Positions 14,001 to 25,519 of a stretch of DNA of 64,000 nt are shown piece after piece. Origin of the DNA: Eutrigla gurnardus. Taxonomy: Eukaryota > Chordata > Actinopteri > Perciformes > Triglidae. A program made the position numbers and the translations under genes. Where the stretch lies: assembly GCA_963514095.1 (NCBI GenBank), contig OY741275.1, forward strand, positions 11,117,569-11,181,568. Reading direction: 5' to 3'. A model generated the notes under the pieces. That model saw only the letters and a list, made by a program, of their open reading frames with translations, was not told the origin of the DNA and searched no databases. The first letter of the stretch is position 1. The number at the start of each line of letters is the position of its first letter.

Positions 14001-14973
14001 TAAATGCTTTATTTAAGACTCAACACAACTGTGGTTTAATAAAAAGAAAACAAAGCTTTATATCTTGTTGTTTTTCAGGCAAAGAAAATTGCTTTGGCCG
14101 GCCAGCAGTTTGCCCGCAATCATCTTATGGGAAACAGCATATTTTGTTACTACTACAAACTTTTCCAGGTACCATTTCTACACTTGCAGAGTTTCTCACA
14201 CTGGGGTCAGGGTGTTTCCCATTGGCACTAGCACCTTATTGGTGTGACTGGACGAAATGAACTCACATGATGCAGAAATATGTTCCAATTGCAATTTTGT
14301 TATGAGGATTTACTTCCCTGTCTGCCCTAGTCCTCTCTGTACGTTTTGTGTTCTTCTCATAGGAGTATGCCAAACTCCAGGTCACAGAGCCCAAGATCCG
14401 TGAAGACATGGAGCTTGTAGAGCAGCCCAGTGACGACCTGTTCCCATGTTACTGCCACAGGAGGAGGGTAAGAAATACCCTTAAGATTCCCTTGCATCAG
14501 AGTGAATTTTTATTGTTTTATCGCACCTCAGCCCACAGATTAATAATAAATGGAAATAAATACTGGTGTTTATGTTTAAACGTTTGTACCACTTGCTTCA
14601 AGACAGACCATACCGATTTACAGCGTGTGGCTCCCTCTGGTGTATGTGAAGGGCCACTGCACCTTGCTAAATAACTCCTGCCATATAAATACACTAAATT
14701 AAAAGCCCTGCACCCAATCACATGGGTGTTTCAATCATTCTGGCTGATTAGACTTCTGCTGAGGTGGAAGAAAGTTCAGACCAAACTGTTACACATTAGT
14801 ATGCTGCCAATTATTGGATTTGACAAAGTATATTGTTTTGGTTTCTGATGGCACACATTTCATCCCACATCCAAAAACAAATTCAGCTAATGAGATGTTT
14901 TTCTTGTGACGCCACTTCTTCTGAACCCAACATGGATGCTTTGTTTGTTTTTCAGGCAAAAGATGAACTCTGA
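8097..14973 (+). CDS. poglut2: Protein O-glucosyltransferase 2 (KDEL motif-containing protein 1)
   Basis: Exons 8097-8296, 9909-10114, 10255-10460, 11158-11235, 11407-11579, 13285-13522, 13746-13955, 14079-14168, 14363-14467 and 14956-14973 splice with GT-AG and continuous phase to 507 residues, close to the usual ~500. Residues 1-26 form a leucine-rich signal peptide. About 35-140 form the filamin-type Ig-like domain (SPGEKTFEVKM, HVAKSPFIL), with an NLT sequon at residue 67. The rest is the CAP10/GT90 glucosyltransferase domain, with the family signatures FWRGRDSRQERLELVKLSR, FFFFKHDESLYGP and INIDGTVAAYRLPYLL. The protein ends KDEL, the ER-retrieval signal. Family enzymes transfer glucose from UDP-glucose to serine in EGF repeats of Notch and fibrillin in the ER lumen. 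The next gene downstream is tex30, in the same head-to-tail order as in mammals. The start is the first ATG before the signal peptide. Confidence 0.96.
8297..9908 (+). other. poglut2: poglut2 intron 1
   Basis: This 1.6-kb intron begins GTAAGT and ends at the AG before the exon encoding LTTSPGEKTF. The junction codon makes the NLT sequon. I see no recognisable gene or well-defined mobile element in it. Confidence 0.7.
11903..12703 (-). mobile_element. Internally deleted Tc1/mariner transposon in poglut2 intron 5
   Basis: The two ends are inverted copies of each other: CAATGGCCAAAAGTTTTGAG at the left and its near complement (CCAAACGTTTGGCCACTACTG) at the right. TA lies at each outer edge, as expected for Tc1 target duplication. 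On the minus strand, 12170-12310 still reads transposase pieces: QHDGAPCHKA, which carries the second catalytic Asp, and LNPIENLWSI, which carries the catalytic Glu of the DDE triad. Next comes a C-terminal piece around SMPGRIAEVL. The N-terminal DNA-binding part and the first catalytic Asp are missing: the sequence jumps near 12350-12390 straight into the element's 5' leader. The element is about half the usual ~1.6 kb, frameshifted, and cannot encode an active enzyme. It sits in an intron and does not disturb the splice sites. Confidence 0.88.
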
Positions 14974-15380
14974 GTTGTCATCCAGTTACACAACAATCCT
15001 GATATACTGCCAGATATTTTCTTTTCAGTGTTAATTGAATGACTATGATATGCATATCACATCTCATTTTAAAATAAATATTGTTCTTTTTTTTTTGTAT
15101 GTTGCAAGTGATTGTTCTTTTGTTCTACACACTTACACATATACACATGTGCGAAAACAAAACGTTCATTCTAAATTGCTGTTAAATGGGGGTGTTGTGG
15201 CGTTTACAAACATATCCTATCGAGCACATGTTCGAGCTGCACGACACATGCGCAGTAAAATATGCTGTGCACTGGCGCGCGAGCACACCAAATAGTGTGA
15301 CGGCGCCTGAGCGGGAGGCCATCCCTTTATTTCTAGCGCCATCTGGCTGTAACCCTTCAACACTGCCGCTCCAGTCACAC

Positions 15381-15392
15381 TGCGCATGCGCT
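15381..15392 (+). promoter_or_regulatory. tex30: NRF1-like palindrome upstream of tex30
   Basis: TGCGCATGCGCT contains the perfect palindrome GCGCATGCGC at 15382-15391, 48 bases before the tex30 start codon. It matches the nuclear respiratory factor 1 consensus at all but the last position. A half-site (ATGCGCAG) lies at about 15247. The 15200-15440 stretch is relatively CpG-rich and lacks a TATA box, consistent with a housekeeping promoter. The gap 14974-15439 also contains the short poglut2 3'UTR. Confidence 0.5.
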
Positions 15393-15439
15393 ACAACCTA
15401 TAGCACAAGTGTCCGAACTTCCATTCAATAGCCTTGGTA

Positions 15440-18093
15440 ATGAACAAGTTCGTAGAGGTAAATATATCTTACATTAGCAAGAAATGATGTGAGTACGTGC
15501 GTTTACACGGAACTAGCGTTATAATAACTTTCGTTAAACGGTAACGTTATGAGCTAAGCTAGCTTTACTTTTTTAACTGAAACTAAAGGGCTTTCGTTGA
15601 GTTAGCAAGGTGACAAAACCAAGAACTAAGTGTGCCTATATTCAGTGAAAAACCGTGTGAGCTTTGAAACACTCATGACAAGACCGACTATGTTCTCACA
15701 GATGAATGTGTGAACCGTCCAACTAGAGATGGTGCTGACCGACTGCTCGGTGCCTTTCAGGACACGGTGAAAGTGCCGTTTGGGACAAAGCCTCTGGATG
15801 CTTCCTTGTGTGTCCCCGCCCCGGGAACAGACGTCCACACGGCCGTCATTCTCACACACGGGGCTGGAGGAGACATGAACTTCAGACATCTGGTTTCACT
15901 GGCACACGCTTTAGCTTCAGGTGGCTTCCTTTGTCTTCGTTTCACATGCAAAGCTTTAAACTTGAATTACAGAGTGAAGGCTTACCGGGCTGTGTGGGTA
16001 AGCGTTTCCATTCATTCAAGGCAAAGCATTCATCCGTACAATTCCTCTGTGCTGCTGTAACAGATTCAGAATCAGTAAGATGCTGTAGCCTACACACTTG
16101 TGTTTTTTCCATCCCTAGGACTACTTGAAATCTCTGCAAACCTTTACCATAAAGCAAGTGTTTGTTGGAGGTAAGCATCACTGGTGCGCTTACATTAAGT
16201 CACATGGAAGAGTTGTGAGAGTTGCCATTACGATAACGAGTAAAAAAACAGCTGGCAATAAATCAAGACTTGTAAAAAAAAGCAGACCACTTATAACTGA
16301 TGCTGAACACAATATTTGATTAAAAAAAAAATAACCCTGAGATATAATGTCCTCCAAAAACCTTTTTTGTAGTGTTGTGTAACTCCATATCACATCTATG
16401 CTTTAAAAACATGTCATAATAAATCAGTCATTTTAATTAAAATACAAATATTAGGGGCTGCACAGTGGTGTTGTGGGTAGCGCTGGTGCCTCACAGCAAG
16501 AGGGTCCTGGGTTTGATTCCTTCTGTGTGGAGTTTGCATGTTCTCCCCGTGTGAGCGTGGGTTCTCTCCGGGTTCTCCGGCTTCCTCCCACAGTCCAAAG
16601 ACATGCAGGATGGGGATAGGTTCATTGATGACTCTAAATTGCCCGTAGGTGTGAATGTGAGCATGAATGGTTGTTTGTCTCTATATGTCGGCACTGTGAT
16701 AGACTGGCGTCCTGTCCAGGGTGAACCCTGCCTTCGCCCAATGACAGCTGGGATCGGCTCCAGCCCCCCCGCGACCCTGAATACAGGATAAAGCGGATGA
16801 TGGATGGATGGATGGATGGATACACATATTAGTCATGTCCCCAGGTTTTTACCCCGTCCTGTTACACAAACATGTACCCACCTCTGCAAACAGCATTGCA
16901 TTTTCAGAAAAATACAACTTGTGTGCTTATAAAGTCATTTTTACTCACTATCAGAATATCTCTAATGTGAACATGTAACCAACCATTTTATTTGAAATAA
17001 ACACTTCCTTGAGGGGAACAAAATCATTAGTTGGCATGCTTTTAAACATGCTTTTTGAATGACACATTCGTTTTGGTAACAGAGAGACTGAGAATGCCAA
17101 AATCTTCTGCTTAGAAACTTTGTAAAACATGAAGTAAAATAACCTGAGTTTGAGCTGTACATGTTTCGAATAGATACAAATATGTGTGTTATGAGATTCA
17201 GTGTTGAAAAAATATTTTAAAAAATTAAATAATTTTACAACAAGCAAAAGGCAAAGCAGAATGGCTCACAACATAAAATAAAGCACTTGCTGAATGTGAG
17301 TATGATATATTGTCTTTACTTTTCTGTGACCCGTCCACAGGCAGGTCAATGGGATGTCGTGCTGCCGTGGCTTTAGCCAAGCAGCTGAGTGACGAGTCGG
17401 AGGATGCAGTGCAGGGTGTCGTCTGTCTGTCTTTCCCGCTTCATCCCCCGGGGCAGACACAGGCCCATCTGCAGCGGAGTGAAAATCTCAGGGGGTTACC
17501 TGAGCACATGCCTGTGCTGTGTGTGTCAGGCTCTGAAGACAACATGTGTGACAGGGTAAGGAGGATTCTTTTTCCTATTTTATTTTCCCTTTGTTTCAGT
17601 AAGTAGTTTATGCTACTAGTTTGTCTCATTCTTTAATGTGTTTTCCTCATCTCTGTCATGAATTCTGTTTGTAATATTGTCTTTATTCTTCCATGTACAT
17701 CCTTATTTCCCTCATGATACTTGCAGAAAGTCTGTATTGTTCGAGATTATATAGTGCGGCCCGCTACCATTTTGTATAATATGGACAATATCCTGCCATG
17801 TTACATGTCTTTTAATCTAATTATTCCATGTCCCAGGCTGTGCAATATATGTTTATTTTTGTTGTTTGTCTTAATGACCCATTTTCCACAGCAGTGATTT
17901 TGCTTTCTAATCTTGCTTTTTGCTTGCTCAGGTCCTTTTTGAAAGGATGGTAAAAGAAATGAAAGCTCAAGTGGAGGTTTTCTGGCTACAAGGCGGCAGC
18001 CATGGACTGACAGTGAAGGGAAGATCGGAGGATTCAGTGCTAGATGAAGTGAATTTACATGTCATCACGTGGATGAGTAAACAACAAGCATGA
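15440..18093 (+). CDS. tex30: Testis-expressed protein 30, alpha/beta-hydrolase fold
   Basis: Exons 15440-15457, 15761-15997, 16119-16170, 17341-17555 and 17932-18093 give 227 residues, the same length as human TEX30. The first exon encodes only MNKFVE. It was chosen because it ends in GTAAAT, keeps phase with the acceptor at 15759-15760 and gives a short start before the conserved core VPFGTKPLD. Hydrolase features: HGAGGDMN after the second strand, the nucleophile elbow GRSMG with Ser105, a candidate acid Asp169 in GSEDNMC, and a candidate His198 in GGSHGL. These form a plausible catalytic triad of the dienelactone-hydrolase/KANL3-like type. The physiological substrate is not known. No signal peptide is seen, so it is probably cytosolic. 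Intron 3 carries a SINE. An AATAAA at 18149-18154 closes the gene 56 bases after the stop. Confidence 0.95.
16454..16819 (+). mobile_element. tRNA-headed SINE, copy 1, in tex30 intron 3
   Basis: This is a 366-base element starting GGGGCTGCACAGTGG and ending in a (TGGA)n tail. It is flanked by near-perfect 12-base direct repeats, ATACAAATATTA at 16442-16453 and ATACACATATTA at 16820-16831, the mark of LINE-type target-primed insertion. Compared with the copy at 27461 it has lost bases around the box-B-like segment. The body (CTCCCCGTGTGAGCGTGGG, CTAAATTGCCCGTAGG, TGACAGCTGGGATCGG) is a sequence family very common in teleost genomes. Confidence 0.85.
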
Positions 18094-18148
18094 ATTAATT
18101 TATGTTACCCAATTTTCATTTGTTTTGTTATGTTCTTTCTACTACACA

Positions 18149-18154
18149 AATAAA
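18149..18154 (+). other. tex30: Polyadenylation signal of tex30
   Basis: A canonical AATAAA lies 56 bases after the tex30 stop, with a T-rich stretch following the likely cleavage site. The remaining gap to the nepro start (18155-18477) holds a probable nepro promoter. A CTTCCG (ETS-type) element lies about 25 bases before the nepro start codon. Confidence 0.75.
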
Positions 18155-18477
18155 GTATAATATGTTTACACAATGTGGACATGTTTTGTCTTTCTTGACA
18201 GCTTAATGGAGAAACTATTCATTGCCACCAAACACATATTTATAATGTCCAAGAAAATAAGTCTTTAGCTCCCTTAACATTAAGCCTGTTGTTATTAAGC
18301 CATGCTTCTTCCATACTACATAATCCACAACGTTATCTAACCTATGGTAGTGTAATTTATAGTCCTATGGTCAGACACGCTGCATCGCTGTTTCTGTCCC
18401 TTTAAGGCAAACTCTGACGTTTATCTTTACTCGAATACGATTGGATGGCTGACTTCCGCGTTTTTTTGCAGGGAAAA

Positions 18478-21400
18478 ATGGCAGGGGAACCGTGGAACAG
18501 GGTAAACATTGCGTTTCCCGGCGCCGTTTCTCGTGTCCGTGTACATTTCAGCTCAACGACAGGTACGATTCATTCTTTGGATGCTTATTAGCTAAATATG
18601 TGGACTTTGTTACGGGACAAAACCCTGCAATAAAGACACCGTACAAACGCCGCGTTCAACCCACGTGCTGAGGCATGGATCCACCCACAGCAAAGTTGAT
18701 AAGTTGTACTTTATCATTATTGTTGAATGAACTGTGATGTTTTTGTGTGTGTTGTTGCTCTTCTGCAGATGTACGTCTCAAAACCCTGCTGGTGGAGAAT
18801 GAGAAGGTGCTTAAACTAATTGGGAGTGAGATTTTTCAAACGGAGGTACGGCTTCTCTACGAGCTGCTGTACATCCTCAATAACAGCTACAGGGGCAACA
18901 AGACGTACAAAGGCTTGATGCAGGTGAGAATCTGACGAATGATCCACATCTGCAGGATAAGTTATTGTTGCCCTGTTAAATTAAGATTAAGGATTTACTG
19001 ACTTAAACGGAAAAAGGCAAGACTACAACTTAAAAAAACAACTGGTGTGTCTTTCATGTTACATATTTTTGGCTTATCTCTCCCAGGTTGAACAATGTAT
19101 GAACAGGCTGAAGAGCATGAAGCTTGATGTTGCTCTTCAGGACCTGACAGAGCTGTGTCCCAACAAAATCCAAAGGTAGATAGAAAGCTTTATTGGTCCA
19201 GTGTGATGTGCTGTTTTTGCCAGGCTAGTGAAACAAGTACCTAAGCTAATTAAACGTATATGTGCTTTTATTCTTTAAAGTTTCCAAAGTATTTTATGTG
19301 AGCAAGAGTGGCAATGACCAACATGCGTGTCTGACAGTTGTAGTATCTCACAGGGAAACAGAAGAGCAATGGCAAGAGGTTGTAAACACTGTCAAGAAGT
19401 ACTGATATTATTGAGCCTACGCCATGGGGTAACCATCACTTTTTACTCTTGACTCCACTATTTCTAATATGGAGGCTGATTTAAGGACAGAGGTATATGG
19501 AGTCTAATTAATAACAGAGGTAATTATCTGTTTATTCTCTGTAATGATGTGTGTGTCTGTGTGTGTTAGAGGACTGAGTGTCAAGGCTGGTGAGTGTGAT
19601 GTCCCCAGTCAACCCATGCTGGAGTGGATCTGTCTCAAAGTGCTGGGAGCCGCCCAGCTGATGAGCTGCACATTGAAACGCTGCAGCAGAGCTTTCAAGT
19701 ATCCTTTTCAGAGGCACTGTTCAGAAACACCGACAGAAATCTGCAACCTGTGACTCTACGTATGAATGAAGTTAGACTGTCTTTGCTTTCTCGATGTTAC
19801 CTCATGGGTTTATCCTTAAGTAATATTTGTTTCAGACTCACAAAGCAGCAGATGAAATGGGGGGAGTTTGTTGTCTTGAACATGGTGATTACTAGCCTGC
19901 TAAGTCGTCTCTGGTGAGTGCTCATTATATCACCTGATGTGTTTGGAATAGTTTGTTTAGAAACAGTTCCCAGAAATCTCAATCTACCTTCCTTTGTGCT
20001 CCGTCAGGGTGATTTCCCGTGGCATCCTGGTCAGCCTGTCCACTCTGTATCAGCAGCTCCTGGAGCTCGTCAGAGAAGTAGCCAACACCCAGCCCATGTC
20101 CTTCCTCATAGACTTCCCCCTGCCAGCAGATGTGGCTCAGTTCCTAGGTCCTTCCGATGCATTTTTGCTGACCAAAAAAAAAGCACATGGTCCCCATTCC
20201 AAAGACCAAAAGGAAAAGCAGCAGCAGAGGAGAAATAAATCTTCTGTTAAAGTCGAGAACCGGGGAGAGACGAGGAAGGTCAAAGAAGATCTGGGTGTTG
20301 CTATTGAAAGAGGTGTGGAGCGTTTTCATTGTTCTGTGTTGTGTATGACTTATTTAATGCACATTGGTATGATGACACTGTCCACAGTGGACACCCTCTT
20401 TAACATTAGAGGGTTGACAAGAGTTCTGAAAACTGCAGATTTTGACATATATCAGTCCGTCTATGGTCTAGGTGGTTGGCTTTCCCAGCTACTGATGTAA
20501 CCTTGTACAAGATAAATTTAGTGCAAAGCAAAGCTGTTTGAAGGAAGTGCTCTATTTTTCACCATCTAATTTACCATGCATAGTAAACCATGTAGTTGTA
20601 TTTAATTTAGTTTTCTTTGTTCAATTGTAGGTCTTGATGCCGACATGAAGCCTTTTCTCAAGGTTTTCAGGGACTTTACTGAGGTATGTGAGCACACCAG
20701 ATGATGTATAAAATAATATTATTATTTATAGAACATGTAAAATGATAAGTGTGATGTGAAATGATTACATAATTGTGTTTCCCAAGGTCAAACCTTTCCC
20801 ACAGAAAACACGCAAGAAAGACAACAAACAAAAGTTCAAGAAACAAGTGAGGGAGGCCACCACCTTCACTGACATGGCGACCCATCTAGAAGAAATGATC
20901 CCATGGTGTGAATCCCAGAAGATGGAAAAGGAAAAACGTCTTTTAGCCTTCTTGCATTTAAAGTGCCAAAGGATGAAATGCTTAGAGGCAGCAGGTTACA
21001 AGTAAGAGCAACTGTGCAATTGAATGCAATGTAATACACATAACGGCTCATATTTTAAGCTGGTATTGTACTGGACTACATTATATTGAGGGATGGGAGA
21101 GATCATTTTTGTTATTATTATTATTATTATTTGTATTATTATTATTATTATTATTATTAAAACTGGTGGGGGGGGGGGGTCCAGTCCATCCATACACAAT
21201 GCAGTCCAGTACATCATAAATTATCAGTTTTATTGGATCACATAAGACTGTACAGTTGTTAATTATAAAGTAGCCACTATGTGTAGAGCTTTTATTCTGT
21301 GTCGTTTCTAATACTATTTGTTCATATTTTTTTATAATTTGTCGTCCTCCCCAGCGTCCAGAGGAGGTTGCGGACCTTCAGGCAGGAAGCTTGCTGGGCT

Positions 21401-21694
21401 TCATCTCCTCACGGGTCAGTGCCGAAAACGTGTCAGCTCTCTGCTGCAATGAGGAGACGCCCTCACCGGAGAACTCGTTTTCAGTCACTCAGGCATCGAT
21501 TTAAGGTTTCAGCAGTAAAAACTGGTGTGGAAGAGAAACGGCGTAAGAGACGAAGGAAGAGAACCGAGTTATCAGTGTCAGAACAGTCAGGGGGCGAACA
21601 AATAAACAGGACTACATGCGAGACGCCATCTCAGACCATCAGCTGTGACAGCCATGATGACATAGATGATATTTTTGCCTGTGTAGGTTTGTGA
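18478..21694 (+). CDS. nepro: Nucleolus and neural progenitor protein (C3orf17 family)
   Basis: Exons 18478-18562, 18769-18923, 19087-19175, 19570-19698, 19836-19913, 20008-20312, 20631-20683, 20787-21001 and 21355-21694 splice in phase to 482 residues. That is shorter than human NEPRO (567), mostly in the variable C-terminal half. The conserved N-terminal domain is evident (LLVENEKVLKLIGSEIFQTE, LLYELLYILNNSYRGNK, then LEWICLKVLGAAQLM and QQMKWGEFVVLNMVITSLLS). The C-terminal half is lysine/arginine-rich, with KRRKRRRKR at 431-439 as a likely nuclear/nucleolar signal, and ends in the acidic tail DSHDDIDDIF. Family members are nucleolar and were described as Notch-downstream maintainers of neural progenitors, with a role in rRNA processing and early development. 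The start ATG follows a pyrimidine-rich leader and gives MAGEPWNR. The three Lys before AHGPHSK in exon 6 come from an A-rich run. I am confident of the family; exact edges of exons 4 and 6 are a little less certain. Confidence 0.88.
21111..21179 (+). repeat. (TTA)n repeat followed by a 12-G run in nepro intron 8
   Basis: About 45 bases of ATT/TTA repeat are followed by TGGT and an uninterrupted run of 12 G at 21168-21179. The whole lies inside the last intron of nepro, 175 bases before the last acceptor. Confidence 0.9.
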
Positions 21695-22366
21695 TACTCT
21701 GGAATTAGAAACAGTCAAGGATGTTTAAAGATTGTTTTTTGGGCATTTTAGCCTGTTTTGGATAGAACTGTATGGAGACATATATGGAACAAGAGAGGAG
21801 AGAGACAGAGAATACAATATGGCGAGCAACAGATGCACCCTGAATTGCAATGTTTTGAAACATGTCTGCTTCAACAAATGAACAAAAATAGTCAATTGCC
21901 CGAAATGTTAAATACTATCAAAGCCTGTTTTGCAAGAAATTTGATTCCATATATATTTTTCTTTTTACAATGCATAGGCTGTACAAACAAGTTTTGTTAC
22001 CACATTTAATGATGCCAGAACATCTTCCCTGATGGTGTTAATTGCAACACAATCAATCAACATTTGGGATGCATACAGTGCATATCCTTATGGGACTGAC
22101 CTCCATTTATGGGTGTTTAAGCAGACTAAGGATGATAAAGATACAATGTAGTCAATTTGCACTGTTCCTGCACAAGGAAGTCATAGTTTTGTGGTACTAA
22201 ACACAAAATTAGGCTTTAGTCCATTTGACACACTTATTCCTGCTGGCTACAGCATGCATGCAGTGAAATGCCATTATCAGAGCGAATAAGTGCACATCTT
22301 GTTCCACCATCTGAAGACGGCACTACAGTATACTAATACACCATATCTTATGCACACTGAAATAAA
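21695..22366 (+). other. nepro: nepro 3'UTR with polyadenylation signal at 22361-22366
   Basis: AT-rich sequence follows the nepro stop. The first canonical hexamer on this strand is AATAAA at 22361-22366. Some short open frames cross this stretch, for example 21758-22009, but none joins the gene in phase or resembles a protein I know. Confidence 0.55.
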
Positions 22367-25032
22367 GTCGGTTTCATGGACCATGAAATACTGCAAGTGC
22401 CTATTTTAGACGGTAAAAGCCATTAATGTTACATCCCATGTCTCAAGGGATTTTTAGAGGCGTACAAGATATTTCTGGCTCCACCTGGTGGAGTTGATAA
22501 ATGAATGCATTCAATGTTCAGTTCCAGACTGTTAAGAGAATATTGACTGAATCCCCTCGACCTTGCTAATTGTAAAGCACCGTGCAGGTACCGAACTGCA
22601 GGTACAAGTGCATCGAAAGCATACAGGTGTCTGGCAGTCTGTAGCGACCTGATTGCGCAGGAGTGGAGGCTCTGCACCAAATTAGAAGATACAGGTTTGC
22701 TGCAGCCTTTGTTTTCCTGCTCACCTTCTTCTGCCAAAGCAGACACAGTCTTCCCAGTTTTCTTTGCTTTTTCTTCTCCCTCACTTAGCACCGACTTGGT
22801 TGAGTTATGGTCTCGCATCAGCCCACCAGATTTATTTGTGCATATGAGTCTACAGAGTCCTGATTCCTGTGTTGCTTTCTGGATTTCATCTAAACCGGTT
22901 AGTCAAGGTCAACGTTTGTACTCCAGTGAGGGAAGGGAGCAGAGGAAATGCCTTGAATGTTTGCATTTTGTATACACAGGCACATAGGAATTCAGAGTAT
23001 TATTTTTCTTGACATTAAGTTTGAAAGGGTGACTTTCAAATGCTATCAGTATCCAGTTTTTACACTTGACAGGAGATATCGCTTGTTGGCACAGGGTGAT
23101 ATATATATGCCTGCAAATCCTTTTGAAGCTAAAGGTGTGTTTTTTTTTTTACTTCTACCTCACATGCAATGTGCACAATTCTCTCAATGTGTGCTCTACA
23201 GCAACACCAACATTTGGCAGCTATTCAACAAAAATCCATCCGTTATTTTGCTAATCTTTTCCTTAGCAGAAGTGAAAGCACCACAAAATAATTTACAAAC
23301 CAATGCAGCAGGCATAATTAAATTAAATACTGAGGATGATGTGGAATTTTGCAGTGCAAAAAGACTGACTTTGACCTTGTTCATTTTAATTAACGATGCA
23401 ACAAAATAAAGTAATAAACTTGATCATGCATTGACCAACATCCCTACAGTTCGGTTATGTGTGTCTCTGAATGGTCTTTGGGCTTTTGAGTTGTTTAAGA
23501 TGTGTTGCATTTAACTGACCTTACCTCAGCCGCTCACGATGCTTAGTGAGATGCTACCATGTGTACCAGTATGCAGTATTACGCTGTAAAATGTTAACAT
23601 GTAGCTGTCAATAATTTCAGCAAACATACTTACTAAAATAAGCAGCTGTACAGGTAATACAAATCCATAGCAATTACAGAAGTGGTGGGCCAATTTCTGC
23701 AATAGCTTAACTGTGGGTCATTTTTTTTTTCCAGTTGTACACCTTAAGAGCCTCCATCGTTATCTGGACAGCAAGTCTTCAGCACTGTCTGCTGCCTCAG
23801 ATGAGAGTATGGGCACACCCTGTCTGTCTAATGGCATATCATTGTATATAGAAGGTTCCATGTAGTTGGGTTTGGTGCTGGAATTGTGCATATTTTTGTA
23901 TAAATGGGTTCTCCAGGGACTCTGAATGCATCAGTTATGTGTATGACCTAGAGCAGAAGAAAGAATATAAAGGTCTTCACTCCGCACAATGCTGTTCTTC
24001 AATTTATTTTTTCTTTCACATTAATAGCAGAAGAGGAAAAGGGCACATAACTGCTTTTGTGTGGCATGGTACGAAGGGATTCTTAACATTTATGGGGAGT
24101 ACTTACGAAATCTGTTGGGAGAGCATAGCGACACAGTGACACTCAACTCTATAAATATGACCTTCAAGTCCCCAGTTGTATCTTTCTATACTCACTTATT
24201 CTCATTCAGGGTTATAGAGGTCACTATTAGTGTACTGCAATAAAATAAGAAATTCACTACCTGTACTGTTACTCATAGAATAATGAGCTCTACTAAGTTA
24301 CATTTTAAATAAACATTTTAATGGGACTCCATCTATTATACTTTCATGGTGTCTTTGGCGTTTTTGTTTTCATAATTGAAAACCTAACCATATAATGTTT
24401 TGTCAAACTATTGTTGAAGGCATAAACACATTATGTTTTGCCTAATTCAGTTGGCTGCTCTCATCCTCCAGTCTGCCTAGACAATTGTTGTCATAATTTA
24501 TTCTGTAATTTCAGAGAAGCAAATTGTAAAGTATTTAAATGGCAGCAGTCCCCAGATGTTAACATTTTGTCATACAGAAAAGTGCACACAATTGGTAAAA
24601 GTCGTACAGTAGTTTCATATTTAGCCAATAAATTGCATTGTAGTCAAGATCAAAGCTAACCATTTTACAGACTGTGATACTGTGGTATGGAAATTTGGCC
24701 TAGGCATTCATTTATTTATCAAAATCTAAAAACTGCAACAATTTTATTAATCAATTGTTTATGTATTTGATGGGACAAACCCCAACATTTCAAAATGTCA
24801 GCATTGTGTCACAAGTTTTCCTAATTTACTGACATTTTGAACACCAACCATTTAATCAATCAGGAAAGTGAATAGTTGATTAATCAAAAGTGTAAAAAAA
24901 TGTTGCCCTGTATCATTATTTTTAATCCATCAGAATAAATAGCTGATTAATTATTATAAGGTTGCATTGAGAATTGGCTGCCCGACACTGTATGTAAATA
25001 GTATTATTATTATTATTAATATTATTATTATT

Positions 25033-25076
<44 letters not shown>

Positions 25077-25256
25077 TATGAATAATAATATTAATATTAA
25101 TAATAATAATAATATAAATATGAAACTAGTAAATGGTCAGCGACATTATGAAGGATGTTTAATTTGTAGTAAAGAGAGCTAAACAAATTCATATAGTGCC
25201 TGTGTGTATTTCTGGACATAACTATTTAATTATGGATTTATTTATTTTATTTGCAG
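22367..25256. other. Unresolved interval between nepro and ralb; possible minus-strand gene
   Basis: No gene can be called with confidence. The strongest hint is a minus-strand frame open from 22889 down to the TAA at 22429-22431. Its upstream edge is preceded, on the minus strand, by a good branch-point-like TGACTAAC and TTTAG acceptor. A 63-base minus-strand segment at 23066-23128 has splice-like edges that match its phase. Plus-strand frames are open over parts of the same DNA, so strand is not settled. A gene here would be tail-to-tail with nepro. Open frames of this length are expected a few times by chance in 64 kb, so this is only a lead. Confidence 0.25.
25002..25118. repeat. (ATT)n-(AAT)n self-complementary microsatellite
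   Basis: About 35 bases of ATT repeat pass directly into about 40 bases of AAT repeat, which is its own reverse complement, followed by a degenerate AAT/ATT stretch. The block can fold into a long A/T hairpin. It produces a poly-Asn open frame that is not a gene. Confidence 0.9.
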
Positions 25257-25379
25257 TATTCGGTCAGTTGTTGCATTGCAACAGGTCAACGGTGACCAGC
25301 CTTGTACTCCGGAAATGAATTTCAAAATCAAAATAAACGACAACAGACCGCGGCGATGACGATGGCGTCACATCCTGTC

Positions 25380-25519
25380 ATCTGTAGTTTTTACATCCGG
25401 AAGGTGGGGCTTTTGTTGTAGGAGCGGTTTGCTTTTGGAGAACCAATGCCCCGAAATCCCCTCTTAATGCGGTCATCAAGATAACATCAACCGAGGGCAG
25501 AAATACGAACCCTGCTTAG
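25380..25519 (+). promoter_or_regulatory. ralb: Candidate ralb promoter and 5' non-coding exon
   Basis: 25270-25440 is locally CpG-rich after kilobases of AT-rich DNA. It has an ETS-type CCGGAAG at 25397-25403 and a CRE-like GGCGTCAC around 25362. There is no TATA box. A strong donor GTAAGG at 25520 could end a non-coding first exon of ralb, joined to the acceptor at 34482-34483. This is inferred from promoter-like composition and the gene's need for a 5' exon; transcript data are needed to fix the start. Confidence 0.45.

Noticed and set aside
24967..25182. Poly-Asn frame
   Set aside because: It translates the ATT/AAT microsatellite.
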